Program-made: the position numbers and the translations under genes
Assembly (NCBI RefSeq): GCF_001412085.1
Contig: NZ_LKEV01000001.1
Span: 248,001 to 312,000, forward strand
Length of the DNA stretch: 64,000 bases
Direction: 5' to 3'
Source of the DNA: Corynebacterium lowii
Lineage (GTDB): Bacteria; Actinomycetota; Actinomycetes; Mycobacteriales; Mycobacteriaceae
Part shown: positions 46,587 through 55,745 of the stretch, in pieces
Layout: the number at the start of each line of letters is the position of its first letter
How positions within the stretch are numbered: the first letter of the stretch is position 1
Notes under the pieces: model-generated
Told to the model about the DNA's origin: nothing
The model's database searches: none
The model's input: only the letters and a program-made list of their open reading frames with translations

Positions 46587-47170
46587 TGGTGTGTGTTTTC
46601 TTAGCGGCCGCCTTGCTTATCCTTCCCGCAGGGGCTCGCACGCAGCGCTTGCGCCGTGAACGGGCAGCCACTCGCCCCCGCGATGGCCCAATATATGCCG
46701 CGGTAGCGTGGGTGCGTTCCAAGCTGAATCACGATAAGGGGAATATCGCACCGGAGGTAGCAGGCGATATTGAGCTCTACGCCGCGTGCATCGCGGTGGG
46801 GCTCCATCCCGCAGATTCTGCTCATGTGGTCTCCACATGCAGCACTCTAGGGCAGCGTTGGAGAATGATCGCCTCCCTGTTGGCCCTGGGAGTGTCCCCG
46901 GAACGAGCCTGGCGCGATGCCACGGAGGTTCCGGGAATGAAGGAATTGGCTCATATGGCGTGCCACTCGCAGCACAGCGGCGCACGCTTTGCCGACGCCG
47001 CCGCACAGATTGCGGAGGAACTGCGCCAGAACCAAGAAAACCACGATACCGCCATTGCAGAGCGCTCTGGAGTGCTCATTGCCATGCCGCTGACACTGTG
47101 CTTTCTCCCAGCGTTTTTTCTTTTGGGATTAGCCCCGGTGCTCATGGGGCTGGCGCAGAAGATTTTGTAA
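46583..47170 (+). CDS. tadC: Tad inner-membrane platform protein TadC
   Basis: 195 residues from ATG 46583, overlapping the tadB stop (ATGA). A single T2SSF-type domain (ELYAACIAVGLHPADSAHVVSTC ... FADAAAQIAEELRQNQENHDTAIAERSGVLIAMPLTLCFLPAFFLLGLAPVLMGL) ends in a membrane helix. With TadB it forms the membrane platform of the Tad apparatus. Confidence 0.87.
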   Translation: MMVCVFLAAALLILPAGARTQRLRRERAATRPRDGPIYAAVAWVRSKLNHDKGNIAPEVAGDIELYAACIAVGLHPADSAHVVSTCSTLGQRWRMIASLLALGVSPERAWRDATEVPGMKELAHMACHSQHSGARFADAAAQIAEELRQNQENHDTAIAERSGVLIAMPLTLCFLPAFFLLGLAPVLMGLAQKIL

Positions 47171-47197
47171 ATATACCAGTATCTCTAAGGAGTAATC

Positions 47198-47422
47198 ATG
47201 CACATCATCATTTATATGATGGTCACAGCCGTGGAAAATGCGGCCAGAAAAACGATACAGCTTGGCCGTGAGGAAAAGGGCCTCAGCACTATTGAATATG
47301 CAATGGGAACCCTTGCCGCGGCGGCCTTGGCGGCCGTGTTGTACGCGGTGGTCAATAGCTCGGCAGTCACGGATGCGATTCAGGGGATTATCACCGATGC
47401 CCTTAACAATTCCCCGGGTTAG
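47198..47422 (+). CDS. Flp-like pilin (DUF4244 family)
   Basis: 74 residues. A basic leader (MHIIIYMMVTAVENAARKTIQLGREEKG) is followed by LSTIEYAMGTLAAAALAAVLYAVV, the hydrophobic helix with conserved Glu at about +5 of the processing site (G/LSTIE), typical of Flp pilins. RBS GGAG before ATG 47198. It is the likely major subunit of the Tad system. No prepilin peptidase gene is present in the operon or window. Confidence 0.85.
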   Translation: MHIIIYMMVTAVENAARKTIQLGREEKGLSTIEYAMGTLAAAALAAVLYAVVNSSAVTDAIQGIITDALNNSPG

Positions 47423-47723
47423 AGCGAAGATAGAAGATGAGCGGGGTTCGGTGACCGTGGAGGCCGCCATTGCCACAAGCGCGGTCATCGTGCTCTTTGC
47501 CTTGCTGGTAGCGGGGTTATTTACTCTTGCTGCCTATCTTTCTGCGATAGATATTGCCGGTGCCGCTGCCCGGGAATACGCCATTACGGGCAATCACATG
47601 GAGCCAGTACGGGGGAGCGTGGTGATGATGGAAGAAAGTGGTAAAGGCACCGCTACGGCGGAGATACCTTCTCCTTTTGGAGTAATGCGGGCGCAAGCCG
47701 TGTATCCGATGGAGAGGCAATGA
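47397..47723 (+). CDS. TadE-like pseudopilin
   Basis: 108 residues. ATG 47397 overlaps the pilin gene by 26 bp; later in-frame GTG codons would remove the processing region. DERGSVTVEAAIATSAVIVLFALLVAGLF is the TadE signature (RGSxTVE plus helix). The C-terminal domain is short (AAREYAITGNHMEPVRG...). Minor pseudopilin of the Tad apparatus (Rv3655c position). Start choice is moderately certain. Confidence 0.78.
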   Translation: MPLTIPRVRAKIEDERGSVTVEAAIATSAVIVLFALLVAGLFTLAAYLSAIDIAGAAAREYAITGNHMEPVRGSVVMMEESGKGTATAEIPSPFGVMRAQAVYPMERQ

Positions 47724-48043
47724 AGAAAGGAGCGAGATCGGAGGAAGGCTACAGCACCCTCATCGCGGCGAGCCTTTGTGCTGTGTTGGTGGGAATAGCG
47801 GGCATGATCGTGGTGATAACCGGAGGCGTGGTGGCTCAGCATCACGCGCAGGTAGCCGCCGATATGGCTGCTCTTTCCGCCGCGCAGGCATACTTTGCCG
47901 GGGAGGAGCCCTGCCGGGTAGCGGAGGAAAACGCGCGGGACAATAACGCCGCCTTGGTGCACTGCCAGATGGAGGATTCCGATGCGGTAGTTACCACCCG
48001 CGTCAAAAGAAGGGAGGCGAGATCACGCGCAGGCCCCATATGA
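47720..48043 (+). CDS. TadF/Rv3654c-like pseudopilin
   Basis: 107 residues, overlapping the TadE gene by 4 bp. SEEGYSTLIAASLCAVLVGIAGMIVVITGG has the TadE/F-type N-terminal helix, followed by HHAQVAADMAALSAAQAYFAGEEPCRVAEENARDNNAALVHCQME with two Cys that may form a disulfide. It matches the secretion/helicase-neighbourhood family that always stands next to the DUF1998-type helicase, as here (5-bp convergent gap). Confidence 0.82.
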   Translation: MKKGARSEEGYSTLIAASLCAVLVGIAGMIVVITGGVVAQHHAQVAADMAALSAAQAYFAGEEPCRVAEENARDNNAALVHCQMEDSDAVVTTRVKRREARSRAGPI

Positions 48044-48048
48044 GCCTT

Positions 48049-50379
48049 TTATGCTTCCACGGCGGAGACCAGCGTACCTAAAAGGCGGATGGCGCCAGGT
48101 TTGCTCAGGGGTTGATTACCATTGCCGCATTTGGGAGATTGCACGCATGAGGGGCAGCCGGATTCGCAGGGGCAGGATCGTACTGCCTCGAATGTGGCCT
48201 TGATCCAGGTGGCAAAGTTTTCAAAGCCGCAATCGGCAAATCCGGCTCCACCGGCGTAGCCGTCGTATACAAATACGGTGGGGAGGCCAGTATCGGGGTG
48301 AACCGTGGTGGAAAGGCCACCTATATCCCAACGATCACAGGTGGCAATGAGCGGGAGCATGCCGATGGCGGCGTGTTCTGCGGCGTGGAGCGCCCCCGGC
48401 TGTTCTGCCACGGGGATACCGATTTCTTCAAGGAAGGAGGGGGTGAGGGTATAGGCCACTGCGCGGGTATGGAGGATGTGGGCGGGCATGGTGAGGGCGA
48501 CGGTATCGAGCAGGGTGCCATCGGGGCGGCGTGCCACGTAATCCACCACTTGATTGGTTACCTCTACGTTGAGGGAACTGAGGTTCAGCCCAGGGCGTAA
48601 TTCTCGGTGGGCTAGGGGTTCTCCGAGAATACGTATGGAGGTGGTGCTGCGGGCAAAGGTGGTGTAATCCACGGAGGCCGGACGCACGAGGGCCACGGCG
48701 TCGTCAAGGTGCAGATCATCCACCACGTAGGTTTCGCCCTGGTGCAGGTACACAGCCCCGGGATGTACGTGGGCGGGAGCACGGGTGGTGTCGATGGTGC
48801 CCAGCAGGCGCCCGTCGCTGGCATCAGCGATGAGTATTTCGCCGTTGTTGCCACCGCGCAGCCCCAGTTCTCCATGCGCGCTATCCATGTGGTCGCCCAC
48901 GGGGAACCAGCCGCAGGGGCGTCGGCGTAGCAAGCCCTCTTCCTCTAATTCTCCGATCACCTCGGTGGCTCCGAAGTAATCAATGTCTTGGGCGGTGAGG
49001 GGGAGTTCTATGGCGGCGCAATAGAGGTGATCGCGCAATACGTGAGGATTATGGGGATTGAATACTGAGCGCTCTAAAGGGCGGCCCAAAAGGGCATCGG
49101 GATGGTGGATGAGGTAGGTATCCAGGGGGTCGTCGCGGGCCACGAGGACCATGATTGAGCTTTGATTGCGCCTGCCCGCGCGCCCTGCCTGCTGCCATAG
49201 CGACGATACTGTTCCGGGAAAGCCCGCGGTGATAATGGCATCGAGCCCACCGATGTCAATTCCCAGTTCTAAGGCGTTGGTGGTGGCCACCCCTAGAAGT
49301 TCGCCGGAATCGAGCTGGCGCTCCACGGCTCGTCGATCTTCGGCAAGGTATCCGGCTCGGTAGGGGCGTATTTTCTGGGAGGCCAGGGGTTTGCCCATGA
49401 GCACGAGGTCCTCGGAGGCCTGCATGGCCACGGCCTCGGCGGCGCGCCGGGAGCGCACAAAGGTAAGGGTGCGTGCGCCTTGGGCGATCAAGGCCGCCAT
49501 GAGCCCGGCAGCCTCTGAGGTGGCCGAGCGCCGTGTAGGGGTGGCGTCCTCGGAGGGGAGTGGTCCTGGTTCCCACAGCACTATGGTGCGTTCGCCGGAG
49601 GGGGAACCATCCTCGGTGATCGCTTGTACGTGGAGGCCCGTGAGTAAGGAGGCGTGTTCTGCGGGATCGGCGGAGGTGGCGGAAGCCGCAATGACGGTGG
49701 GATTGGCGCCATAATGCCGGGCCAGGCGCAAGAGTCTCCGCAACACGAGCGCGATGTGGGCGCCAAAAATACCCCGATATACGTGGCACTCATCTATCAC
49801 GATGTAGCGCAGTTTGCGCAGCAGGCGAGCCCAGCGGGGGTGATGGGCGAGGATGGAAGCGTGGAGCATATCCGGATTGGTCACGATGAGCCGGGAAATA
49901 TCGCGAATACCGGCTCGGGCCTCGGCGGGGGTATCGCCGTCGTAGGGGGAGGGATGAATACCGGAGAGGTCCGGGACCTCGGAGCACAGGCGGCGGAGAT
50001 TGCGTATTTGATCTGATCCGAGGGCCTTGGTGGGGGTGAGATAGAGGGCGCAGGAGGTGGAGTTATTGGCGAGCTCGGTGAGGAGGGGGAGTAAGTACCC
50101 CAGAGATTTTCCAGAGGAAGTGCCGGTGGAAATTACTACGTGATGGCCCGCGTGGGCGGCCTCGGCGGCCTGCACTTGATGGGCGTACAGGCGGGGAACG
50201 CCGTTTTCCTCTAAATAGGTGCGCAGGCTGGGGAGAATCCATTGGGGCCAGGCGGAGAATCGAGCTGGTTGTGCCGGAATGGTGGAGGAGTGGGTGCACT
50301 GGGAGCCGGGAAAACGAGAATGGAGGGCGGCTACGAGTTCTGAATCCAGGGAGGAATGGGGGGATGATGGTGGGAACAT
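48049..50379 (-). CDS. DEAD/DEAH-box helicase with C-terminal DUF1998-type domain
   Basis: 776 residues. Helicase motifs: I TGTSSGKSLGYLLPLL, Ia LTPTKALGSDQ, II VIDECHVYRG, III AASATS, V TNALELGIDIGG, VI QQAGRAGRRN. The C-terminal part (about 480-776) ends in a Cys cluster CPCESGCPSCVQSPKC, likely zinc- or Fe-S-binding. It corresponds to Rv3649 and to the MrfA/YprA repair helicase group. It converges on tadF and is divergent from cspA. Confidence 0.9.
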   Translation of the reverse strand: MFPPSSPHSSLDSELVAALHSRFPGSQCTHSSTIPAQPARFSAWPQWILPSLRTYLEENGVPRLYAHQVQAAEAAHAGHHVVISTGTSSGKSLGYLLPLLTELANNSTSCALYLTPTKALGSDQIRNLRRLCSEVPDLSGIHPSPYDGDTPAEARAGIRDISRLIVTNPDMLHASILAHHPRWARLLRKLRYIVIDECHVYRGIFGAHIALVLRRLLRLARHYGANPTVIAASATSADPAEHASLLTGLHVQAITEDGSPSGERTIVLWEPGPLPSEDATPTRRSATSEAAGLMAALIAQGARTLTFVRSRRAAEAVAMQASEDLVLMGKPLASQKIRPYRAGYLAEDRRAVERQLDSGELLGVATTNALELGIDIGGLDAIITAGFPGTVSSLWQQAGRAGRRNQSSIMVLVARDDPLDTYLIHHPDALLGRPLERSVFNPHNPHVLRDHLYCAAIELPLTAQDIDYFGATEVIGELEEEGLLRRRPCGWFPVGDHMDSAHGELGLRGGNNGEILIADASDGRLLGTIDTTRAPAHVHPGAVYLHQGETYVVDDLHLDDAVALVRPASVDYTTFARSTTSIRILGEPLAHRELRPGLNLSSLNVEVTNQVVDYVARRPDGTLLDTVALTMPAHILHTRAVAYTLTPSFLEEIGIPVAEQPGALHAAEHAAIGMLPLIATCDRWDIGGLSTTVHPDTGLPTVFVYDGYAGGAGFADCGFENFATWIKATFEAVRSCPCESGCPSCVQSPKCGNGNQPLSKPGAIRLLGTLVSAVEA

Positions 50380-50439
50380 CGAAGAGGTTACCCCCTTTTG
50401 AGGTTAAGAAAATGATTCTGGCCTGGGATTTTTCAGGTT

Positions 50440-50445
50440 TATACT
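50440..50445 (+). promoter_or_regulatory. Candidate -10 (TATACT) of cspA
   Basis: TATACT about 200 nt before cspA. A start here would give the long 5' UTR typical of cold-shock mRNAs; the 240-bp gap holds no other gene. Confidence 0.4.
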
Positions 50446-50645
50446 TTCGATACTATCGCGCGGCTGCAAAACGTGACACACTAATACAAGGTCGCAGTTT
50501 CTGTGCGCAGTGTGTAGGCGCTCGCAGGAGATGAACATGCGGGCGCCCAGGATCATGTTGCGGTACTGGGTAGTTTGATGAGACCCCGTTTCCCGCCGGT
50601 GCATCAGCGCATCGGCACAGAACCAGAAGAAAAGGTTGCAAGAAC

Positions 50646-50849
50646 ATGGCACAGGGAACTGTTAAGTGGTTCAATGCCGAAAAGGGCTTTGGCTTTATCG
50701 CTCCTGAGGATGGCTCCGCAGACGTCTTTGTCCACTACTCCGAGATTCAGGGCAACGGTTTCCGCACCCTGGAGGAGAACCAGCGCGTGGAGTTTGAGAT
50801 CGGTGAGGGTGCTAAGGGCCCCCAGGCCCAGCAGGTTCGTGCTCTGTAG
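50646..50849 (+). CDS. cspA: Cold-shock protein
   Basis: 67 residues. OB-fold with RNP1 [12 protein letters not shown] and RNP2 [11 protein letters not shown] chaperone of the CspA family. AAAGG lies 10 nt before the ATG. It is followed by an intrinsic terminator. Same place as cspA near topA in mycobacteria. Confidence 0.95.
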   Translation: MAQGTVKWFNAEKGFGFIAPEDGSADVFVHYSEIQGNGFRTLEENQRVEFEIGEGAKGPQAQQVRAL

Positions 50850-50867
50850 CGCAAGCTGAAGAGTACG

Positions 50868-50907
50868 AAGGCCGCAGCTCGGTTCGCCGGTTGCTGCGGC
50901 CTTTCTT
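50868..50907 (+). terminator. Terminator of cspA
   Basis: AAGGCCGCAGC / GCTGCGGCCTT stem with 14-nt loop, then TCTT. Confidence 0.88.
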
Positions 50908-51074
50908 AATGGTCTGAGTGAAATAACACTTTCGCAATATGTGATCGTGGCCGCTTTTTCCTTTTGTGATTGATACATGCTGGGAGGGGTGGTACTCTCT
51001 CCGGAGAATGTTGTAAGAAGGCTGCCAGTAGCCTTTTTTCCTGTTATGTGCAGGTTGATTTTGGGAGGATGAAC

Positions 51075-51680
51075 GTGCGTTATTTGCGCGCAGCTGCGGC
51101 CACTTTGATGGCGTGTGTGGCTTCTGTTTCTGTGGTCCAGCCGGCTTCTGCCCGGGATTATTCTTATTTTGTTACTGATGCCCAGTGCCGCCAGGTGCAT
51201 CGGGCTCTGGAATCTGGTCAGCCCATACCGTATATGGAGAAGATGACCGGGCTGGTAGGCACCGTTGAAAACGGACAGGCAGAGGTGTACCTGGGCACGT
51301 CTCGCTATGCCGATGAGATTCGGCAGAGCGTTAATGATTGGAATGAGGCCCTGGGCGGCCAAATTACCATCGAGATCGTTGATGCCAAGACTGAACGCTC
51401 CATCAACTTTTCTGATGTAGATGGTTTCAAATACTATAATGGTATTACTTATAACCATGAAAAGGGCTCGGACATTGAGCTCGTCACCACGCACCTTGAT
51501 GGTTTCAGCAGCGAGAACCGCAGCTTTGTCATTTCGCATGAGATGGGCCATTCTTTTGGTATGAATCACGGTTGTGGTGGGTCCCTCATGGCGGATAAGA
51601 CGGTTTTTAGCCGGGTGTCTACCTTGAAGCCCTCCGAACTTGATGTTGCGCTTGTTCTGGCGAACAACCTGAATAGGTAA
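51075..51680 (+). CDS. Secreted metzincin-type zinc protease (snapalysin-like)
   Basis: 201 residues. GTG 51075 is preferred (GGGAGG 6 nt upstream); an ATG 6 bases earlier overlaps the RBS. Signal peptide RYLRAAAATLMACVASVSVVQPASA with cleavage after ASA. The zinc site is HEMGHSFGMNH (HExxHxxGxxH) followed by SLMADK, a Met-turn. Snapalysins have Asp as the third ligand, so the His here points to a different metzincin branch. Two Cys (DAQCRQV, NHGCGG) could form a disulfide. A secreted protease; the target is unknown. Confidence 0.8.
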   Translation: MRYLRAAAATLMACVASVSVVQPASARDYSYFVTDAQCRQVHRALESGQPIPYMEKMTGLVGTVENGQAEVYLGTSRYADEIRQSVNDWNEALGGQITIEIVDAKTERSINFSDVDGFKYYNGITYNHEKGSDIELVTTHLDGFSSENRSFVISHEMGHSFGMNHGCGGSLMADKTVFSRVSTLKPSELDVALVLANNLNR

Positions 51681-51754
51681 ATTGCGCCAGGTGCGCTTGC
51701 GCTTACGCTCAATCTCTATGCACGTGCACTCAGTAAGCGCATGAATACGCGAAG

Positions 51755-51792
51755 ATAAGGGGCGGCTCGAAAATCTCCGAGCCGCCCCTTAT
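51755..51792. terminator. Bidirectional terminator between protease and DedA genes
   Basis: Perfect 15-bp stem ATAAGGGGCGGCTCG / CGAGCCGCCCCTTAT with an 8-nt loop, flanked by AT-rich ends on both strands. Confidence 0.88.
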
Positions 51793-51800
51793 CGGTATGT

Positions 51801-52427
51801 TTAGGCTCGTGACGTGGCGGAACGCACCGCAGAGTATTCGCTGAAATGCGCGTTTATCTTGTCAATGAGCACGCCTACTAGCGCCCCAAGGGTAAGGCCA
51901 AGGGCGAGGCCCACCAGGGGGTAATCCTGCACCACATAGCCGCCGAGGTATCCCACAAAGCCGGCCTGGGTGGCCCAGATGATGACTCCGATGGTGTCAA
52001 AGAGAAAAAACTTCTTCCACGGATAACGCATGGAGCCGAGGGAGAGGGTAATGACGAGCCGGCCCCAGGGGATAAAGCGGGCGATGATGATGGTGAAGCC
52101 CGCGCGGCGTCGCATATTGCTTTCCACCCACTTCATCGTCCGCGCCAGTTTGCTTTTGGGGGGAGCGGAGCGGATGAAGTGAACAAAGCGGGTGCCTAGG
52201 AGATAGCACACATTATCGCCAATAACGGCAAAGATGATGCCGGTGGCGATGATTCCCCAGATATTGGGGTTTCCGGTGCTGCCCGACCACGCCCCGGCCA
52301 TCGTGAGGATGGATTCGCTGGGGAAGAAGGGGATGAGGCAATCGAGGAACACCAAGGTGGCGGTGATGGGGTAAAACAGCGCTGAGGTCATAAAAAGCTC
52401 GACCCAGGCTTCAATCTGATGTGTCAT
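51801..52427 (-). CDS. DedA-family membrane protein
   Basis: 208 residues from ATG 52427 (GGAGG 4 nt upstream); in-frame sequence further upstream is antisense to topA and rejected. DedA signature: FLDCLIPFFPSESILTMAG, then ARFIPWGRLVITLSLGSMRYPWKKFFLFDTIGVIIWATQAGFVGYLGGY. DedA proteins act as undecaprenyl-phosphate or phospholipid flippases and support envelope homeostasis. It ends next to a shared terminator. Confidence 0.88.
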   Translation of the reverse strand: MTHQIEAWVELFMTSALFYPITATLVFLDCLIPFFPSESILTMAGAWSGSTGNPNIWGIIATGIIFAVIGDNVCYLLGTRFVHFIRSAPPKSKLARTMKWVESNMRRRAGFTIIIARFIPWGRLVITLSLGSMRYPWKKFFLFDTIGVIIWATQAGFVGYLGGYVVQDYPLVGLALGLTLGALVGVLIDKINAHFSEYSAVRSATSRA

Positions 52428-52607
52428 CCCACCTCCGAGGTTGTTGGCGCTTGTGCCCCAACATTCTAGTGGTGCTTTGCTGACGGCGCGCCACCCGTGG
52501 CACTCGCGGCATGGATTCGGTGGGGGTTGCGTAATGGCGCTATTAAATACTGTGTACGGTGTAGCAGTAGTAAGAAAGTATCGCATGGATTGAAGGGATG
52601 TAGTCCC

Positions 52608-55487
52608 GTGGCAGACACTCAGGGATCGGGCGTGAAGCGCCTGGTGATCGTGGAATCCGCGACGAAGGCGAAGAAGATTCAGCCTTATCTCGGTGATGAT
52701 TACCTCGTTGAGGCCTCGGTGGGTCACATCCGCGATCTGCCGCGCGGTGCTGCCGATGTTCCGGCCAAGTACAAAAAGGAGCCTTGGGCGCGCCTGGGCG
52801 TGGATACCGAGAACGATTTTAAGCCCCTGTACGTGGTGAGCAGCGATAAAAAGAAGAAGGTGGCTGACCTCAAGGCAAAGCTCAAGCTCGTTGATGAGCT
52901 TCTGCTGGCCACCGACCCCGACCGCGAGGGTGAGGCTATTGCCTGGCATCTCCTAGAGGTGCTCAAGCCCAAGGTGCCCGTGCGCCGCATGGTGTTCAAT
53001 GAGATCACCAAGGCTGCGATCCTCGCCGCGGCGGAAAACACCCGTGAGCTGGACGATAACCTCGTGGATGCGCAGGAAACTCGCCGCATCTTGGACCGCC
53101 TCTATGGCTATGAGGTCTCCCCGGTGTTGTGGAAGAAGGTCATGCCGCGCCTTTCGGCGGGCCGCGTGCAATCGGTGGCCACCCGCGTGATCGTGGAGCG
53201 CGAGCGCGAGCGCATGGCCTTTGTGTCCGCAGAGTACTGGGACGTGGCGGCCACGATGGATACCGGCGTTGCGCAGGAGGATCGGGATAATCCCCGCGAG
53301 TTCGTGGCGCGCCTGTCTCGCCTTGGCGGCAAGCGCGTGGCGCAGGGGCGCGACTTCAACGATGCCGGTGAGCTGAAGGGTTCCGCCAAGGGCGAGCTGG
53401 TGGTCGTCGATAAGCAGCGTGCCGACGCCCTGGCGGAAGCCCTGCGCGGAACCACCGTGCTCGTGGCGAATGTGGAGGAAAAGCCCTATACGCGGCGCCC
53501 CTATGCGCCCTTTATGACCTCCACTTTGCAGCAGGAGGCCGGGCGCAAGCTGCACTACACCTCCGAGCGCACCATGCGCATTGCGCAGCGCCTGTACGAA
53601 AACGGCTTCATCACCTACATGCGTACCGATTCCACCTCGCTATCCTCCCAGGGTATTCAGGCCGCGCGCGAGCAGGCCCGCGCCCTGTATGGGGAGAGCT
53701 TTGTGGCGAGTGCCCCCCGGCGCTACGACCGCAAGGTGAAGAACTCCCAGGAGGCTCACGAGGCGATCCGCCCGGCAGGTGAGACCTTCGCCACGCCGGG
53801 GCAACTACATGGGCGTCTCGACGCCGAGGAATACAAGCTCTACGAGCTGATCTGGCAGCGCACCGTGGCCTCGCAGATGGCGGACGCCAAGGGTACCTCG
53901 CTCAAGGTCACGCTCACGGCCGAGGCCGAGGCGGAGTTTGCCGCGACCGGGCGCACCATCACGTTCCCAGGCTTCCTGCGGGCTTATGTGGAGACAAGCA
54001 GGCTTGCCGACGGCCGCGACGTGGCTGACAATGCGGAGCGACGCCTCCCCCGCCTCAGCGAAGGCGATACCCTCACGGCCACGGAACTCAGCGCCGATGG
54101 GCACACCACGAATCCGCCCGCGCGCTATACCGAGGCCAGCCTGGTGAAGAAGATGGAGGACCTGGGAATCGGGCGCCCCTCCACCTACGCCTCCATCATT
54201 AAGACGATCCAAGATCGCGGTTATGTGATGGTGCGAGGTAATGCGCTGGTGCCCAATTGGGTGGCCTTTGCCGTGGTGGGATTGTTGGAAAATAACTTCT
54301 CCGCCCTGGTGGATTATGATTTCACCTCCTCAATGGAGGATAAACTCGATGACATTGCCACCGGCTCTGCGCATGGCGTGGATTGGCTCACCAGCTTTTA
54401 CTTTGGCAATTTAGAGGCCGATGAGGATATTGCCGATGCTATTGCGCGCCGTGGTGGCCTAAAAACTCTGGTGGGAGACAACCTGGAGCATATTGATGCC
54501 CGCCAGGTTAATTCCCTGCATCTTTGCGATGATGCCGAAGGGCGGGCTATTAACGTGCGCGTGGGCCGTTATGGCCCCTATATCGAGCGCCAGGTGGGAG
54601 TGAACTCTGAGGGAGAGCCCGAATACCAGCGGGCAAATCTTTCCGTGGACACCACCCCCGAGGAATTGACCCTGGAAGCCGCCGAAAAACTCTTTGCTAC
54701 CCCCCAGGGGGGACGCGAACTGGGTGAGAACCCCGCTAATGGCCGCATGATCGTGGCCAAGGAGGGGCGCTATGGCCCCTACGTCACCGAGCAACTGCGC
54801 GAGGATGAACAGGAGCATGCCGAGGCGGAGGCGGAAAAGGTAGTGGCCGCCGAGCGGGCCGAGGAGGATAGCCAGCGTGCCGCCGAGGGGAAGCGTGCAA
54901 AGAACTGGGGCACCAAGACCGCCGAGAAGCAGAAGGAAAAGCGGATTGCTGCCCTGGTGGAAGAGAGCCTGAAGCCTGCCACGGCTTCACTGTTCTCCTC
55001 GATGGAGCCAGCCACTGTGACGTTAGACCAAGCGCTCCAACTACTTGCGCTACCGCGTGAGGTGGGGGTTGATCCCACGGATGGGGAAGTGATTACCGCC
55101 CAAAATGGGCGATACGGGCCGTACCTGAAGAAGGGTTCTGATTCCCGCTCGCTGGCTAGCGAGGAACAGATCTTCACCGTGACTCTCGATGAGGCGCGGC
55201 GCATCTATGCGGAACCGAAGCGCCGTGGCCGCGCTGCGGCGAAACCACCGCTCAAGCAGCTGGGGGACAATGACGTCTCCGGGCGGCCCATGAGCATTAA
55301 GGATGGGCGATTTGGTCCATACGTGACGGACGGGCAGACGAACGCCTCCCTGCGCCGCGGCGATACTCCCGAGACGATGACGGATGCGCGCGCCAACGAG
55401 CTGCTTTCTGAGCGACGAGCAAAGGAAGCTGCCAGTGGGGGCACTAAGACGGTGAAAAGGGCTAGGAAGAAAACCGTGGGGAAGTAA
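52608..55487 (+). CDS. topA: DNA topoisomerase I
   Basis: 959 residues from GTG 52608 (AAGGGA 9 nt upstream). Toprim domain: KRLVIVESATKAKKIQPYLG, ATDPDREGEAIAWHL. Active-site Tyr337 in GFITYMRTDSTS. The C-terminal half has four Topo_C repeats marked by GRYGPYIERQ, GRYGPYVTEQ, GRYGPYLKKG and GRFGPYVTDG and lacks the zinc fingers of E. coli TopA, as typical for actinobacteria. The basic tail is VKRARKKTVGK. Relaxes negative supercoils. Confidence 0.96.
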   Translation: MADTQGSGVKRLVIVESATKAKKIQPYLGDDYLVEASVGHIRDLPRGAADVPAKYKKEPWARLGVDTENDFKPLYVVSSDKKKKVADLKAKLKLVDELLLATDPDREGEAIAWHLLEVLKPKVPVRRMVFNEITKAAILAAAENTRELDDNLVDAQETRRILDRLYGYEVSPVLWKKVMPRLSAGRVQSVATRVIVERERERMAFVSAEYWDVAATMDTGVAQEDRDNPREFVARLSRLGGKRVAQGRDFNDAGELKGSAKGELVVVDKQRADALAEALRGTTVLVANVEEKPYTRRPYAPFMTSTLQQEAGRKLHYTSERTMRIAQRLYENGFITYMRTDSTSLSSQGIQAAREQARALYGESFVASAPRRYDRKVKNSQEAHEAIRPAGETFATPGQLHGRLDAEEYKLYELIWQRTVASQMADAKGTSLKVTLTAEAEAEFAATGRTITFPGFLRAYVETSRLADGRDVADNAERRLPRLSEGDTLTATELSADGHTTNPPARYTEASLVKKMEDLGIGRPSTYASIIKTIQDRGYVMVRGNALVPNWVAFAVVGLLENNFSALVDYDFTSSMEDKLDDIATGSAHGVDWLTSFYFGNLEADEDIADAIARRGGLKTLVGDNLEHIDARQVNSLHLCDDAEGRAINVRVGRYGPYIERQVGVNSEGEPEYQRANLSVDTTPEELTLEAAEKLFATPQGGRELGENPANGRMIVAKEGRYGPYVTEQLREDEQEHAEAEAEKVVAAERAEEDSQRAAEGKRAKNWGTKTAEKQKEKRIAALVEESLKPATASLFSSMEPATVTLDQALQLLALPREVGVDPTDGEVITAQNGRYGPYLKKGSDSRSLASEEQIFTVTLDEARRIYAEPKRRGRAAAKPPLKQLGDNDVSGRPMSIKDGRFGPYVTDGQTNASLRRGDTPETMTDARANELLSERRAKEAASGGTKTVKRARKKTVGK

Positions 55488-55499
55488 AAATATTCCCCG

Positions 55500-55519
55500 T
55501 ATAATAGTTTGTATACAAA
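55500..55519 (+). promoter_or_regulatory. TATAAT box and TTTGTATACAAA palindrome after topA
   Basis: A perfect TATAAT (55500-55505) is followed 2 nt later by the 12-bp palindrome TTTGTATACAAA (55508-55519). It may be the promoter/operator of the large surface protein 230 bp downstream. Confidence 0.4.
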
Positions 55520-55679
55520 TCAACCCTGAGGGCTTACGCCTGTATCTATAGTCCGGCGAAGGTAACGAAGAGATAACGGCGTTTCCGCGGCTGACGGGCT
55601 ATCTTATGCTTGTGGAAGCATGTAGCTTGTGTTGGGCTACGAACGTCGGTGTTCTCTGTCTTTTTAGGGTAGGTTTGAT

Positions 55680-55745
55680 ATGCAAATCTTGAAAAAGGTA
55701 AACCTTAAAGGTATGGATGGGGGTGTTATCCATGTCTGGCGATGA
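55680..55745 (+). CDS. Possible upstream mini-ORF overlapping the surface-protein start
   Basis: 21 codons (MQILKKVNLKGMDGGVIHVW plus R) starting at ATG 55680 and ending inside the next gene (overlap 14 bp), with AGGGTAGG upstream. It could couple or regulate translation of the surface protein, or be chance. Low confidence. Confidence 0.25.
   Translation: MQILKKVNLKGMDGGVIHVWR

Noticed and set aside
52428..52949. Extension of the DedA gene across the start of topA
   Set aside because: The ATG at 52427 has a good RBS and gives a normal-length DedA; the extension is antisense to topA.
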